Below, piece after piece: positions 1 to 12,032 of a stretch of DNA of 64,000 nt; the first letter of the stretch is position 1; the number at the start of each line of letters is the position of its first letter. Made by a program: the position numbers and the translations under genes. The DNA is from Talinum fruticosum (Eukaryota; Streptophyta; Magnoliopsida; Caryophyllales; Talinaceae). The notes beneath the pieces were generated by a model that did no database searches, was not told the origin of the DNA, and saw nothing but the letters and a program-made list of their open reading frames with translations. The DNA is taken from positions 5,567,001-5,631,000 of the forward strand of contig JAITYX010000012.1 of assembly GCA_021018815.1 (NCBI GenBank). The letters are read 5' to 3'.

Positions 1-3000
1 AGTAAAGAGTGTTACTCGGGTTCGTTAGAGGAAGTGAGAAGGGTTAGTTTATCTCTGCTTTGCGGGCCACTCGGAAAAGATCAAAAGGGCATTGGTACCT
101 TGACGGTGGATGCTCACGCCACATGTCGGGAGATTCGAGACTCTTTTCCGAGTTAGAAGAGTACAAAGGAGGAAAAGTCACATTTGGAGATGATAGCAAA
201 GGCAAGATAATTGGGATAGGCAAGATTGAAAAAGGAAGCAATCCGGTCAGCCCAGTATACCTTGTCAAAGGGTTAAAGTACAACCTGCTTAGCATATCTC
301 AATTGTGTGATAAAGGTCAAAAGGTAAGATTCACTCAAACCAACTGTTATATTTCTGATGACACTACCAAGGAGATCAAGCTCTCGGGTCGAGATCGGGT
401 AACACTTACATTATTCCTCTTTCGACCCGAGTCGAATTTATCTTGTTTAAAAGCATCACTTCTTGATGACTCATGGACATGGCACCATAGATTAGGTCAT
501 GTTAGCATGCATACTATTAAGAAACCGACATCTCATGGTTTAGTCGGAGGATTGCCTAATTGTGCTTTTAAGAAAGATAAAATTTGTGAAGCATGCACAA
601 AAGGGAAACAAGTCGGATCATCTTTCAAATCTCTCGAAGACAGTTTCCACATCTAAGGTACTTGAAATGCTACATATGGACTTATGTGGTGAAATTCCTA
701 TTAAGAGTCTTAGAGGTAAATCATATGTACTGGTTATTGTTGATGATTACTCATGATTTACCTGGGTGTGTTTTCGTAAGCACAAAAATTAAGCATTCAA
801 AGAGTTCAGCAAGCTCTACAGAAAAATCCAAGTTGAGTCTCGGACTCGGATCTAGAGAATTCGAACCGACCATGGAAGGGAGTTCGACTACTCGGAATTT
901 GCAGAGTTTTGTGACAAGAATGGTATTTCCCACAACTTCTCAGCACCAAGAACTCCTCAACACAATGGAGTAGTGGAGAGAAAGAACAGAACTCTTGAAG
1001 AAATAGCTAGGACAATGATGATTGAACATAATCTACCCTACTATTTATGGGCTAAGGCAATAAACACCGCAAACTACACCTTGAATAGATGCCTCATCAA
1101 ACCCATCCTAAAGAAAACATCATACGAGCTCTACAAAGGGAAGACACCCAATATCTCATACAAACCCTTTGGATGTAAGTGCTTTGTTCACAACAATGGT
1201 AAAGATCACCTGACCAAGTTTGATGCTCGGTCGGATAAAGGTATTTTTCTCGGTTTATTCTTCTCATAACAAAGCTTATCGCATTTTCAATAAAAGAACT
1301 AACAAAGTGGAAGAAAGCATCTACGTTGTGTTTGATGAGATTGAATCATCATTCTTAGACCTAAAGCTCAGTAGAAATGATGATTGTGATGAAAATGAAC
1401 CTATCGGGAAGCAAACCCAACCAGCTCGGAATGAAGTCACTCGGAACGAAGTGACTCAAAATGAGACAACTCAAGAACCCGCTCGTAATGATGAAGGACA
1501 AACTATTGAACAAATTCACTCAGAATAGATCTCCGAAGATCAACTAATTCAACCTATAGATCTAGTGAATTAGAGAAAAGGTAGAGCATTTAACTATGCT
1601 TCTAGTCATCCACTAGAAAACATATTATCCGATATCAACAGTGGGGTAAGAACTCGTTCCTCTCTTCGTAATCTATGTGCATTCACTGCATTCATTTCAT
1701 TAATTGAACCTAAAAATGCACTAGTGGCCCTAAATGAACCTGAATGGGTAGATGCCATGGAAGAGGAACTCAATCAATTCGAAAGAAACCAAGTTCTGGA
1801 CTCGACCAAACGACCTTCCGACCACCCAGTCATAGGAACCAAATGGGTTTTCAAGAACAAACTGGATGAAGGTGGGTTGGTAGTAAGAAACAAGGCTAGA
1901 CTTGTGGCTCAAGGATACAATCAGGAAGAAGGGATTGATTGTGGGGAAACCCTCGCACCTGTTGCCGTAATTGAAGCCATTAGAATCCTGTTAGCATTTG
2001 GATCTAACATGAATATCAAATTATATCAAATGGATGTTAAATGTGCTTTTCTTAATGGCTTTATCAAAGAGGCAAGTCTATGTTGAGCAGCCCCTTGGAT
2101 TTGAAAACTCATAATTTTCAAATTATGTTTTCAAACTTCAAAAAGCTCTTTATGGTCTTAAACAAGCTCCCGGCTTGGTATGAAAGACTCGAGCAATTTC
2201 TTGGTTCAAAATGATTTTAGAAGAGGTCAGATTGACAAGACTCTCTTTATAAAAACCAAGGGGAAAGACTTCCTTATCGCTCGGATATATGTTGATGACA
2301 TAATTTTTGGAGCTACTAATGAAATTCCGTGTCGAGATTTTTCCGAGTTAATGAGACAAGAATTTCAAATGAGTATGATGGGAGAACTCAATTTCTTCCT
2401 TGGTCTACAAATCAAGCAAGACAAAGATGGAATCTATGTCCATCAATCAAAGTACACCAAGGAGCTGCTGAAAAAGTATAAACTTCAAGATGCGAAGCAT
2501 GCAAGCAACACCTATGACGAGTAGCATAAAACTGGACTCGGATGAAAAAGGTAAAGCAATAGATCGAAGCCTTATCGAGGTATGATTGAATCTTTACTAT
2601 ATCTTACTTCCAGTAGGCCGGATATAATGTTTAATGTCTATTTATGCGCAAGTTTCCAAGCTAATCCAAAAGAATCACATTTCATTGCGGTGAAGAGAAT
2701 ATTCGGATATCTTACAGGGACTCGGAATTTAGGTCTATGTACTCCGGAGACTCGTAACCGACCCTCACTGGATACTCGGATGCTGATTATGTTGGGTACA
2801 AAGTTGATAGAAAGAGCACCTCAGGAGCTTGCCAATTTCTGGGTCAATCCTTAATATCTTGGCACTCAAAGAAGCAAAACTCAATAGCTCTATCAACTGC
2901 CGAGGCTGAGTATATTGCAGCTGGAGCATGTTGTGCTAAGATTTTGTGGATAAAGCAACACTTGAGAGATCTTGGACTTTCTTTCAAATTTGTTCCAATC

Positions 3001-3231
3001 AAGTGCGATAATAAGAGTGCAATCAGCATCACCAAAAATCCAGTTCAAGCACTCAAAGACGAAACTCATTGAGCTCGGTATCATTTCTTAAGAGACCATT
3101 CTAAGAAAGGTGATATTGAACTCAAATTCATTCCTACCAATCTTCAATTAGCTGATATCTTTACTAAACCACTTAGTGAGGATTAGTTTTACTTCATTAG
3201 GAATAAGCTTACGATTCTTACGATTCTTTAA
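1..3231 (+). pseudogene. Element 1 pol remnant (protease end, GAG-pre-integrase, integrase, RT, RNase H)
   Basis: This is a broken Ty1/copia polyprotein spread over all three frames. About 60-656 reads through a protease-like DGGCSRHMSG (usually DSG, so the catalytic Ser/Thr position is altered) and a zinc-binding GAG-pre-integrase segment with HHRLGH and CEAC. The integrase core follows at 657-1270 with the HMDLCG aspartate, RTDHGREF and NGVVERKNRTLEE. A frame break lies near 655 and in-frame stops interrupt the core (about 756 and 857). RT spans about 1724-2524 and keeps YVDD at 2288-2299. RNase H spans about 2582-3231 and ends in a DIFTKPL-like motif. It is closely related to the pol at 8180-11414. 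It is non-functional as read, although some breaks may be sequence errors. Confidence 0.9.
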
Positions 3232-3827
3232 TAACCATTAGTTCAGCTTGATCCAATGATACCGAGCCGATAGTTGTTATTATTTCCAGCTTCGAGTCAC
3301 TCGAAACTTAGCTGAGTCGACTCGGACTTTGAGAAAAATGGACATCAAACTTCGAAATCATCTCTAGACAAGTGGAGAATTTCAGAATTTATTTTCAAAA
3401 TATTTAGTTTTCTCTCTCTCTCTCGCGAGCCGTGATCGGACAACTAGCCGTTAGAAGATAAACCACTGGAATTCTAACCGTTGAGGAAGAGAACGAGTCA
3501 CACCGGTCCGAGGTGACCGCCGAAAGAGCCGAGTCGGAACGGATACCGAAGGACGAATATTTTCTTATAAATAGCACCTATTCTCCTTCATTTCTTTACT
3601 TTACTCTTCGCATACTCTCTCTCTCAAAATCAAATCCTTATAAACAAGCGCTCCGTGATTAAAGAGACACCCAGCGATCTCAAGCTTCTTGAAGAACATC
3701 TCAAGTAAGCTCTGTTGCTCACAAACTCTTTCTTCTTCCACTCTTTTATTTTTCTCTTTCACTCTCTTCGAGCTCCTCTCTTCTCCTCACTCTCAAGCTT
3801 ATCTACTCTCTATTTTCTCCATCAAAA
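3232..3827 (+). other. Element 1 spacer between pol and envelope-like frame
   Basis: No reading frame is supported here. The segment matches element 2 at 11415-12032 (shared ataaccattag, cactcgaaac and gagccgtgatc-type words) and contains CT-rich runs at 3410-3425 and 3610-3640. A TATA-like word in cttataaatagcacc near 3564-3579 precedes the CT-rich stretch and the next ATG at 3828. It could be an internal promoter or leader for the downstream frame; that reading is inference only. Confidence 0.6.
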
Positions 3828-4803
3828 ATGTCGAAAAGAGGTTCTCACCCTGATTTTCTTGGCTCGCCACAAAGAAACCCCGCACAAAAAGCTAGGAAGG
3901 CCCCTCAAATTCAAAACCTCTTGTCACCCAGAGACCTTGCACTGGATGATAAATTCTTCCCAACCACAAAATTTTTGTGGTTGACTCACATACAATCGAC
4001 CAGGGTCTACAACTTTCTTTGTTTCAGCCAGTTCATCTATCTCGAACTTGTCTCCGAGTTTTACACTCATCTTTCCAGCTCCGAGGGTATTCTAACCTCC
4101 GGAGTTCGTAACATCCTTGTTCGAATCAACACGTCCCTCCTCCATCGTCCTGTTCAAAGTATCTTCCCTTTTCTTGAACAGCAATCCAATACCTTTCAAT
4201 GCGGTCGCCGACGACTTCTTTGAAAAGTACGCTAAAGAATTCCCCGGGTCACGCAAAAACTTTTCGTGACCCAACTAAAGTCGAAGCTCGTCTTTCGTGT
4301 TTCTTGCTGATGAGAACGTTCTTCTCACAAGCATTCCAGCAAGGAGAACCCCAACTCAAACCATCTTAAAGAACTTTTTGATATTCTAGAGGGCTACGAA
4401 GTAGACCTCTTTCCCTCTATCATCGAGCAAATGGCAGTTGTGCCGGCTTAGATTCGTAACAAGAACAACACCAATCTTCCCTTTGGAGCTCTTCTCACTC
4501 TTATTTTCAAACAGCTTCAAAGTTCCTCTTCCCTCAAATTCGAACGCCGTTTCGAGGTTGCCATTGTAGTTGGCAAAAGGAACTTCTCGGTACGGATACC
4601 AGGAAACCAAACCTGGTGTCCGGATCCACAGCCTCGTAGCCGAGGCCACCCTCCCCGCCTCGGACTCGGATCGAAACGCCTTTGTCTCTTCCTCGCTCCA
4701 CCTGGTAGCGCCTCCACCTCAGGTGCTTCCAAAACTCATTCTTCAATTTTGTCCACCGCCTTCATGGACAAAATTTCTTCTGTGTCCTTGGAACTCAAGG
4801 ACC
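3828..4803 (+). pseudogene. Element 1 envelope-like / plant-transposon-protein frame, N-terminal part
   Basis: This frame follows pol in the position of the extra ORF of Sireviruses. It starts at ATG 3828 (MSKRGSHPDF) and stays open for 131 codons to 4223. It then continues by homology in other frames past several stops. A central stretch resembling FSQFIYLELVSEFY and TSGVRNI fits the putative plant transposon protein type often found in envelope-like ORFs, but no signal peptide or clear transmembrane segment is visible. Element 2 carries the homologous frame at 12033. The frame is cut at 4803 by insertion of element 2 and resumes at 15660. Its function is unknown and the envelope label is by position only. 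Confidence 0.7.
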
Positions 4804-4808
4804 TTCTT
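4804..4808 (+). repeat. Target-site duplication of element 2, left copy (ttctt)
   Basis: These five bases immediately precede the TG that opens the 5' LTR of element 2. The right copy at 15655-15659 reads ttctc, one mismatch. Both lie within the envelope-like frame of element 1. Confidence 0.75.
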
Positions 4809-6359
4809 TGAAGACTCGGACACTTCTCAACGCATTTCCGAGTTGCATTAAATGAATCAAGTATAACCATCTCATACTTACAGAGTTTTGATTCCAAGGC
4901 ATTCTCCGTATCTCGAAACTTCTTTGAGTAAAATTGTATCTTCTCTAAGTGATACAGCTCTTACTTCTCATATTTCCTGCTTATCTCGTAAGTGACTTAG
5001 AAAACTGGTTCGTTGTTCCGAGTCCAAGCATCACTCGAGTTATCGCAGATTGAATAGACTAGTATCTCGTCTTTTCTCACTCGAATCCGATTTCGGTTAT
5101 AAGTTCTATTATGTTATAGTCAGTATTTTTAGTATGATTATTGCTTAGTCTATATCAAGTTATCTCACTCGATGTTCTTTACTTAACTTGATTCTCTGCT
5201 CGGACTAGCTCGATGGAATTTTTAGCTTTATGGATATTGGACTCAAAAAATTCCATTTCGTTTCGACTCGGATAATCAGTTGCTTAATTATAGTAATTAT
5301 TTTATTATCTCGTGTCTAACCTTGGACCAAAGTATTTTATACTTTGATAACCAAAATTGATTTACTTTTGTAGGTTATCCAATCGAGGATACACCTTTTT
5401 CCAACCACAAAGTAACCTAGGCTTCGTAACGTCAAATCACCAGCAGACATGGCTTTTCACCTTCTCTCGCTCCAGTCCCAGAAGATTGTGTCGTGGCTGT
5501 CTATTTCCAAATCTGGAAAACTAAAACGCTAAGCTTAACGGTGGTTTCCACCTTATCTTTCAAGACACCGCCGAGTGGTTTTGGACTTCCAAGAGAGTTA
5601 AACCGTTGTCCAACGTTCACATTACAACGTATACTTTCCGAGTGACTCGTAAAGCTTCTATCAACGGTCACAGAGGACTCTCGGTCAGTAGATGAAGATA
5701 ACGGCTACTCGCTCTGGTCATCTATAAATAGAAGCCACTTCACAAGACTTGAAGATTGCCGAACTCATTGTTAATACACGTACTTGAGCAAAGTCATTGT
5801 ATTTATTCTCAATCTTCTACTTACAACTCCCACTCTGTAATTCATTACTTTCGAGTTGTAAGGCCTTGTACTCGATTACAAACACTTTCTTACTTTCTCT
5901 GTAAGGTCCCTTGACTAAGCCGTAAGGGTTATCTCAGCTAGGAAGTACTAGATCGGATAAGGGAATTTCTGAGTCTAGGAAAACTTGTATAGAGTTGTCT
6001 AAGGGAGTAACTCGGGTTCAGTAAGTTCACGGTATTTTGTGGACTCAAAATAGTGGATTTGACTTCGTGTCTAGATTGACACGGTCCGTGGTTTTCTCGC
6101 CCCGGGAGGGTTTCCACGTAATCTCTCAATGTTTACTTTCTGCGTTCATTCTAGACTCGGATCTGTCTTAAAGCACTTACTTCTCTTGTCAATTTTATCT
6201 ATTCAGTCCTTCTAAGTCTCTACTTTTCTGACTCTATCTTGACTCGGAACCGCATTCTGTCTTTAACTTGGCAAAAGAGATTGAATTTCCACAAGATTAC
6301 TTCCTCACCCTATTCACCCCCTCTAGGGTGACTCGAGACTCTCCCCGAGCAAACCTTCA
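4809..6359 (+). repeat. Element 2 5' LTR
   Basis: This LTR is 1551 bp. It opens TGAAGACTCGG and closes ACCTTCA, directly before the primer-binding site. A TATA box (TATAAATA at 5723-5730) lies about two thirds of the way in, so transcription probably starts near 5755. It lacks about 31 bp present in the 3' LTR (around 15208-15236) and in the element 1 LTR. The missing piece lies between two copies of a gctgtaagggttatc-like word, so it probably arose by recombination or slippage between short direct repeats. Confidence 0.92.
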
Positions 6360-6361
6360 AT

Positions 6362-6373
6362 TGGTATCGAGCC
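6362..6373 (+). other. Element 2 primer-binding site
   Basis: TGGTATCGAGCC lies 2 bp after the 5' LTR. It matches the initiator tRNA-Met primer-binding consensus TGGTATCAGAGC except for a small A/G discrepancy. This fixes the element's orientation and shows that the LTR at 4809-6359 belongs to element 2, not element 1. Confidence 0.85.
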
Positions 6374-6418
6374 TAGCCTTTCGTAAAGGATCTAGCCATC
6401 CAAAGGTCTAAAGATCAA

Positions 6419-8165
6419 ATGGCTCGGAACAATGGAGAGTTCGATGAAGGAAGATCTCCCAACAGGCCACCAAAATTCAAAGGATCAAACTTTGGGCACT
6501 CGGAAGAAGCTTATGGAATGTTTTCTTATGGATCATGATGAAGATGTATGGGAAATCATACGAAAAGGAAACTATATTCCAATGAAGACAGATGAATTCG
6601 GAATCATTCCCAAGACAAAGGCTGAGTTCACACCAGGAGAAACAGAGAAGTTCGGAAAGAAGTTCAAAGCAATGAACATCCTTATGTGCGCCATAAGCTC
6701 GGAAGAATATAATCGAGTCTTTGCTCGTGACTCGCTAAAGAGGTGTGGGATACTTTAGTCAACACCTACGAAGGTACAAGTCAGGTAAGACAAGCGAAGA
6801 TCGGTCAAGTATCTTCATAAATATGAGCTTTTTAAAATGGAGCTAGAGGAGAACATTACTCGGATGTTCATTCGATTCACCGAGATTACCAATAATCTCA
6901 AATCTCCGGGAAAGAAAATTTCCCATGAAGAAATGTGCCTGGAAAATTCTCGAAGCCTACCTAAGAGACGATAGGGTCCTAAGGCGACTGCCATAGAGGA
7001 GGCTCGGAACCTCTCACTCTTAAAGCCGGATGAGCTCATCGGAAAGCTTCTAACACACGAAATCCATCTAGAAGAAGAGGATGCCGAGGGCAGTGGCAAA
7101 AGGAACATAGCACTAAAAGCCTCATAATCTAAAGAAGCAAATCTGAGCTCCTCCGACTCGAAGAAGATCCCATGGCACTTATTGCAAGATGCTTGAAGAG
7201 AATAATGAAGCACAAAAGATGGGATAAAAGGCCAAAGGAAGTATTCTACAAGAAAGATAAAAGAGGCAGAAAAAGTAAGTATTCTTCTCCTCAAAGTTAT
7301 CTTTATCTAAGAATTCTGGGTGTTTCGAGTGTGGCAGCAAAGACCACATAGTCAAAGACTCGTCCGAAAAGGAAAAGGGACAGAAAGAAGAAGAAAGCCA
7401 TGATGGCAACATGGAGCGATGAGGATTCATCGGAAGATGATGAGGACTCAAACGACTCGAAATGTCCGATGGCAATTTCGACTCGGAAGCCGACAAGGAG
7501 TCGGACTCGGACTCGAACAATGAGGAAACTAACCCTCAAGAGGTAATAGATTACTTCCTCAAATTCTCCAAAGTTGATTTAGCTAAATACATTTTTACTT
7601 TGGAAGAAAAGTCCAATTCGACTCTTCCCATTTCAAAGAACAACTTGAGTCAATTTCTTCGAGAGCAATTCTTTGAAAAATGAATTGGAAAAGCCGAGAC
7701 TCACACTCGGAGAACTCAAGACTAGTGCTCAAACTAATGAGACCGAGTCTAAGTTACTCGAGAAAGAAAATGAGCAACTAAAACAGATGCTCACCGAGTC
7801 TCAAGATCTCGATTTTAAAATTTACTCAAGGTCGGAAAAACCTTGACATGCTCTTAGGATCACAATGTGTCTCCTTTCGAAAAGAAGGTCTTAGTTTCAA
7901 CAGAGAAAAGGAATCAAATTCCTACTCGGAATTGTTTAAAAATGATTCCGAACTGTGAAGTTCAGAAAAGCCGAGCACGGTCCCATTCACATAATCGAAG
8001 GAAGGACTAAGCCCAGAATCATGCTACGAAAAGAAACCATTCTCTCCTGTTTCAAAAAGAAAGGTTTTCAAAAAGAAAGAGACACGGACTCGGTTCTCCG
8101 AGAGGAAGACTCAGAATCGGACAAAATCCAAAGTCATTCAAATCTAGGTTCCAAAACACCTTCTT
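6419..8165 (+). pseudogene. Element 2 gag remnant
   Basis: The ATG at 6419 begins a Sirevirus-like gag start (MARNNGEFDEGR, then PPKFKGSNF). The frame soon breaks; an overlapping frame is open at 6432-6758, and at least three further shifts follow. A CCHC zinc knuckle lies at 7321-7362 as C-x2-C-x4-H-x4-S, so the last cysteine is replaced by serine. It is followed by Lys-rich then Asp/Glu/Ser-rich sequence (about 7380-7520), normal for this gag type. The product would be the nucleocapsid/capsid protein that packages the element's RNA. It is unlikely to work as read. Confidence 0.8.
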
Positions 8166-8179
8166 CCTCGTAAAAGGAC

Positions 8180-11100
8180 CACAGTAAGGAATGTTACTTG
8201 GGTTCGTTAGAGGAAGTGAGAAGGGTTAGATTCTCTCTATTTTACGAGTCACTCGGATAAGATCAAAAGGACACTGGTACCTTGACAGTGGATGTTCACA
8301 CCACATGTCGGAGATGCGGGACTCTTTTCCGAGTTGAAAAGACATAAAGGAGGAAAAGTCACATTTGGAGATGATAGCAAAGGCAAGATAGTGGGGATTG
8401 GCAAGATTGGAAAAGGAAGCAATCTGGTCGATCCAGTCTACCTTGTCAAGGGATTAAAGTATAATCTACTCAAGCATCTCTCAACTATGTGACAAAGGTC
8501 AAGAGGTAAGATTCACTCGGACCAATTGCACTATTTCTGATGTCACCACCAAAGAGATCAAGCTTTCGGGTAAGAGATCAGGTAATACCTACATCATTCC
8601 TCTTTCGATCCAAGTCAGAATTTATCTTGCTTAAAAGCATCTCTCCATGATGATTCATGGACTTGGCATCGTAGATTAGCTCATATTAGCATGCATACTA
8701 TCAAAAAGCTGGCATCTCATGGTCCGGTTAGAGGTTTACCTAACCGTGTTTTTGAGAAAGACAAAGTTTGTGAAGCATGTACAAGGGGAAACAGGTTAGA
8801 TCCTCATTCAAGTCTCTCAAGATCTGTTTCGACATCAAAGGTGCTTGAACTGCTACACATGGATCTATGTGGTGAAATTCCAATAAAGAGCCTCGGAGGT
8901 AAATCCTACATTCTTGTCATTATTGATGACTTTTCAATATTTACCTGGGTGTGTTTTCTCAAGCATAAAAATGAAGCATTCAAGGAGTTCAGCAAACTCG
9001 TAGAAAGATTCAAGTTGAGTCTCGGACTCGGATTCAAAAGATTCGAACCGACCATGGGAGGGAGTTCGACTACTCGGAATTCTCGAGTTCCGCGATCGAA
9101 TGGAATCTTTCATAACTTGTCGGCACCAAGAACTCCTCAACGGAATGGAGTAGTAGAAAGAAAGAACAGAACCCTTGAAGAAATAGCAAGGACGATGATG
9201 ATCGAGCACAACTTGCCTTACTATTTCAGGCGGAGGCGATCAACACAGCTAACTACACTTTGAACGGATGCCTCATCGGACCCATTCTCAAGAAAACACC
9301 CTACGAGCTTTACAAAGGGAAGAAGCCAAACATCTCATACTTTAAGCCCTTTGGTTGCAAGTGTTTTATTCACAATAATGGTAAGGATCACCTTACCAAG
9401 TTTGATGCTAGGTCGGATGAAGGTATTTTTCTGGGCTACCCTGCACATAGTAAAGCTTATCGTGTCTTTAACAAAAGAACTAACAAAGGGGAAGAAAGCA
9501 TCCACGTAGTGTTTGATGAACTTGAACAAGAGAAGCCAAGTGAGTCGTCATACTCGGAACCGAAGCTCGGTAGAGATGACGAAGTCGAGCTTACAAAGAC
9601 TTAGACTCAACCTCGCTCAAAATGAGGTCACTCGAACGAGGAAACTCATAAAGAGACAACTCAAGAGATCATTCGAACGAAAAAGCCAATGAAGAAGATC
9701 ACTCGGAACAAGTTTCGAAGATCAAGCGGTTCAACCCACAAATCTCGTGAATCGGAGAACGAGTAAAGCATTCAACTTTACTTCTAGTCATCCACTAGAA
9801 AACATACTCTCGACATCAACACTGGGGTAAGAACTCTTTCCTCTCTACATAATCTATGTGCGTTCACTGCATTCATTTCATTAATGGAACCCAAAAATGC
9901 ACTAGAGGCCCTTAATGAACCTGAATGGGTAGAGGCCATGCAAGAGGAACTCAATCAATTCGAGAGAAACCAAATCCGGACTCGACCAACCGACCTTCCG
10001 ACCACCCAGTTATAGGAACCAAATGGGTTTTCAAGAACAAACTGGATGAGGGTGGTGTGGTAGTCGAAATAAGGCTAGATTTGTGGCTCGTGGATATAAT
10101 CAAGAAGAAGGAATTGATTGTGGGGAAACCTTTGCACCTGTAGCCGGGATTGAAGCCATTAGAATATCGTTGGCATTTGCATCCAAGCATGCATATTAAA
10201 TTATATCAAATGGATGTTAAGTGTGCATTTCTCAATGGTTTTATTGAAGAAGAAGTCTATGTCGAGCAGACCTTCCGGTTTTGAAAACTCGGAATTTCCA
10301 AATCATGTTTTCAAACTTCAAAAGGCTCTCTATGGTCTTAAACAAGCACCTCGAGCTTGGTATGAAAGACTGAGTAGTTTCTTGGTTCAAAATGATTTTA
10401 AAAGAGGTCGGATCGACAAGACTCTCTTCATAAAGACCAAGGGAAAAGATTTCCTTATTGTTCAAATCTATGTTGATGATATTATCATCGGTGCTACTAA
10501 TGAATTTACGTGCCGAGAATTTTCCGAGTTGAAGAGTCAAGAGTTTCAAATGAGTATGATGGGAGAACTCAACTTCTTCCTTGGGTTACAAATTAAACAA
10601 GACAAAGATGGAATCTTTGTTCATCAATCAAAGTACACCAAGGAACTGCTGAAGAAATACAAACTTCAAGATGCAAAGCATGCATCTACTCCCATGAGCA
10701 GACGAGTATAAAGCTTGACTCGGACGAGAAAGGTAGAGCAATAGATCGAAACTTTATCGAGGTATGATTGGATCTTTGCTATATCTTACTTCCAAGCAAG
10801 CCGGATATAATGTTTAGTGTTTGTCTATGCGCAAGATTTCAAGCTGATCCAAAAGAATCACATCTCACTGCGGTGAAGAGAATATTCGAGATATCTTGCA
10901 GGCACTCGGAATTTAGGTCTATGGTATTCTAAAGACTCGTAACCGACTCTTACTCGGATACTCGGACGCGGACTACGCAGGATACAAAGTTGATCGAAAG
11001 AGCATATCCGGATCTTGCCAATTTCGGGTCAATCCCTAATATCTTGGCACTCAAAGAAGCGTAACTCAGTAGCTCTTTCAACTCGCTGAAGCTGAATATA

Positions 11101-11414
11101 TTGCAGTTGGAGCTTGTTGCGCTCGGATTCTATGGATAAAGCAACACTTGAAGGATCTTGGACTATTCCTCAACTTAGTTCCAATCAAGTGTGACAACCA
11201 AAGCACAATCAGTATCACCAAGAATCCTGTCGAGCACTCGAAAACAAAGCATATCGAGGTCGGATATCACTTCTTACGCGATCACCGAGAAAAAGGTGAT
11301 ATTGAACTTGAGTTCATTCCTACTAATCTTCAATTAGCTGATATTTTTACTAAGCCTCTTGGTGAAGATCGGTTTTGTTTTATTCGGAATGAGCTTGGTA
11401 TGTTAAATGCTTAA
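8180..11414 (+). pseudogene. Element 2 pol remnant (protease, GAG-pre-integrase, integrase, RT, RNase H)
   Basis: The protease-like motif LDSGCS sits near 8280-8300, with the active-site DSG preserved. The GAG-pre-integrase zinc segment lies at about 8660-8800. Integrase spans 8820-9600 with HMDLCG, an RTDHGREF-type second aspartate in a shifted frame, and NGVVERKNRTLEE. RT spans 9860-10710 with YVDD at 10469-10480. RNase H runs from about 10760 to the stop at 11412-11414 and includes an intact C-terminal frame (11148-11414) with DIFTKPLGEDRF. Frameshifts at roughly 8470, 9050, 9240, 9600, 10080 and 10900 break it. The polyprotein would carry out reverse transcription and integration in virus-like particles. 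Confidence 0.92.
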
Positions 11415-12032
11415 TTATGTGCTATCCATTGTAAATTTCGTGTTATGTGTTTTCACTTTTAATAACCATTAGCTCGAGTGGATTCGGTGATACTTGGGCT
11501 GGTAGTTATTTCGTGTTTCGAGTCACTCGAAACCAATCTAAGTCAAACTCGGACGTAGAGAAACTTGGACTTCAAATTTTCCGAAACTATCTCTAGAACC
11601 GTGGAGAGTTTCGGATCATATTTTCAAAATCTTTCTCTCTCTCGAGCGCCGTGATCAAATATTAGCCGTGGATTTCTAACCGCTGGAATCTTAACAGTTG
11701 AAGAGAACCGTCACACCTGGTCCTCGGTGGATCGATGGATAAGCCGAGTCGAACGGAGTTATATTTAACGGATAGTTGACGGACGCGCTCATTTTCTATA
11801 AATAGTGTCTATTCATCTTCGTCTCGGTATTGTACATTCCATCTCTCTCAAACGAAACTTTTCGCGGAAGATTTCTACGTGAACAGTCATCCTTGAACTT
11901 CTACAAGCGTCGAAGAAGCCATCTCTCGTAAGTTTCGACTGCTCTCATCTTTTTCTTCTCCATCTTTTCGTTTCTTCTACTTCTCTTTCTCTTTCCTACT
12001 CGAAAGTTTCATCTTTCCTTCTTTCTCTCAAA
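11415..12032 (+). other. Element 2 spacer between pol and envelope-like frame
   Basis: No gene is supported. It is homologous to the spacer of element 1. It contains a TATA-like ctataaatagtg near 11798, CT-rich sequence (11630-11645, 11935-12030) and then the ATG of the envelope-like frame. The paired TATA-like word and CT tract in both copies hint at a conserved leader for the downstream frame. Confidence 0.55.
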
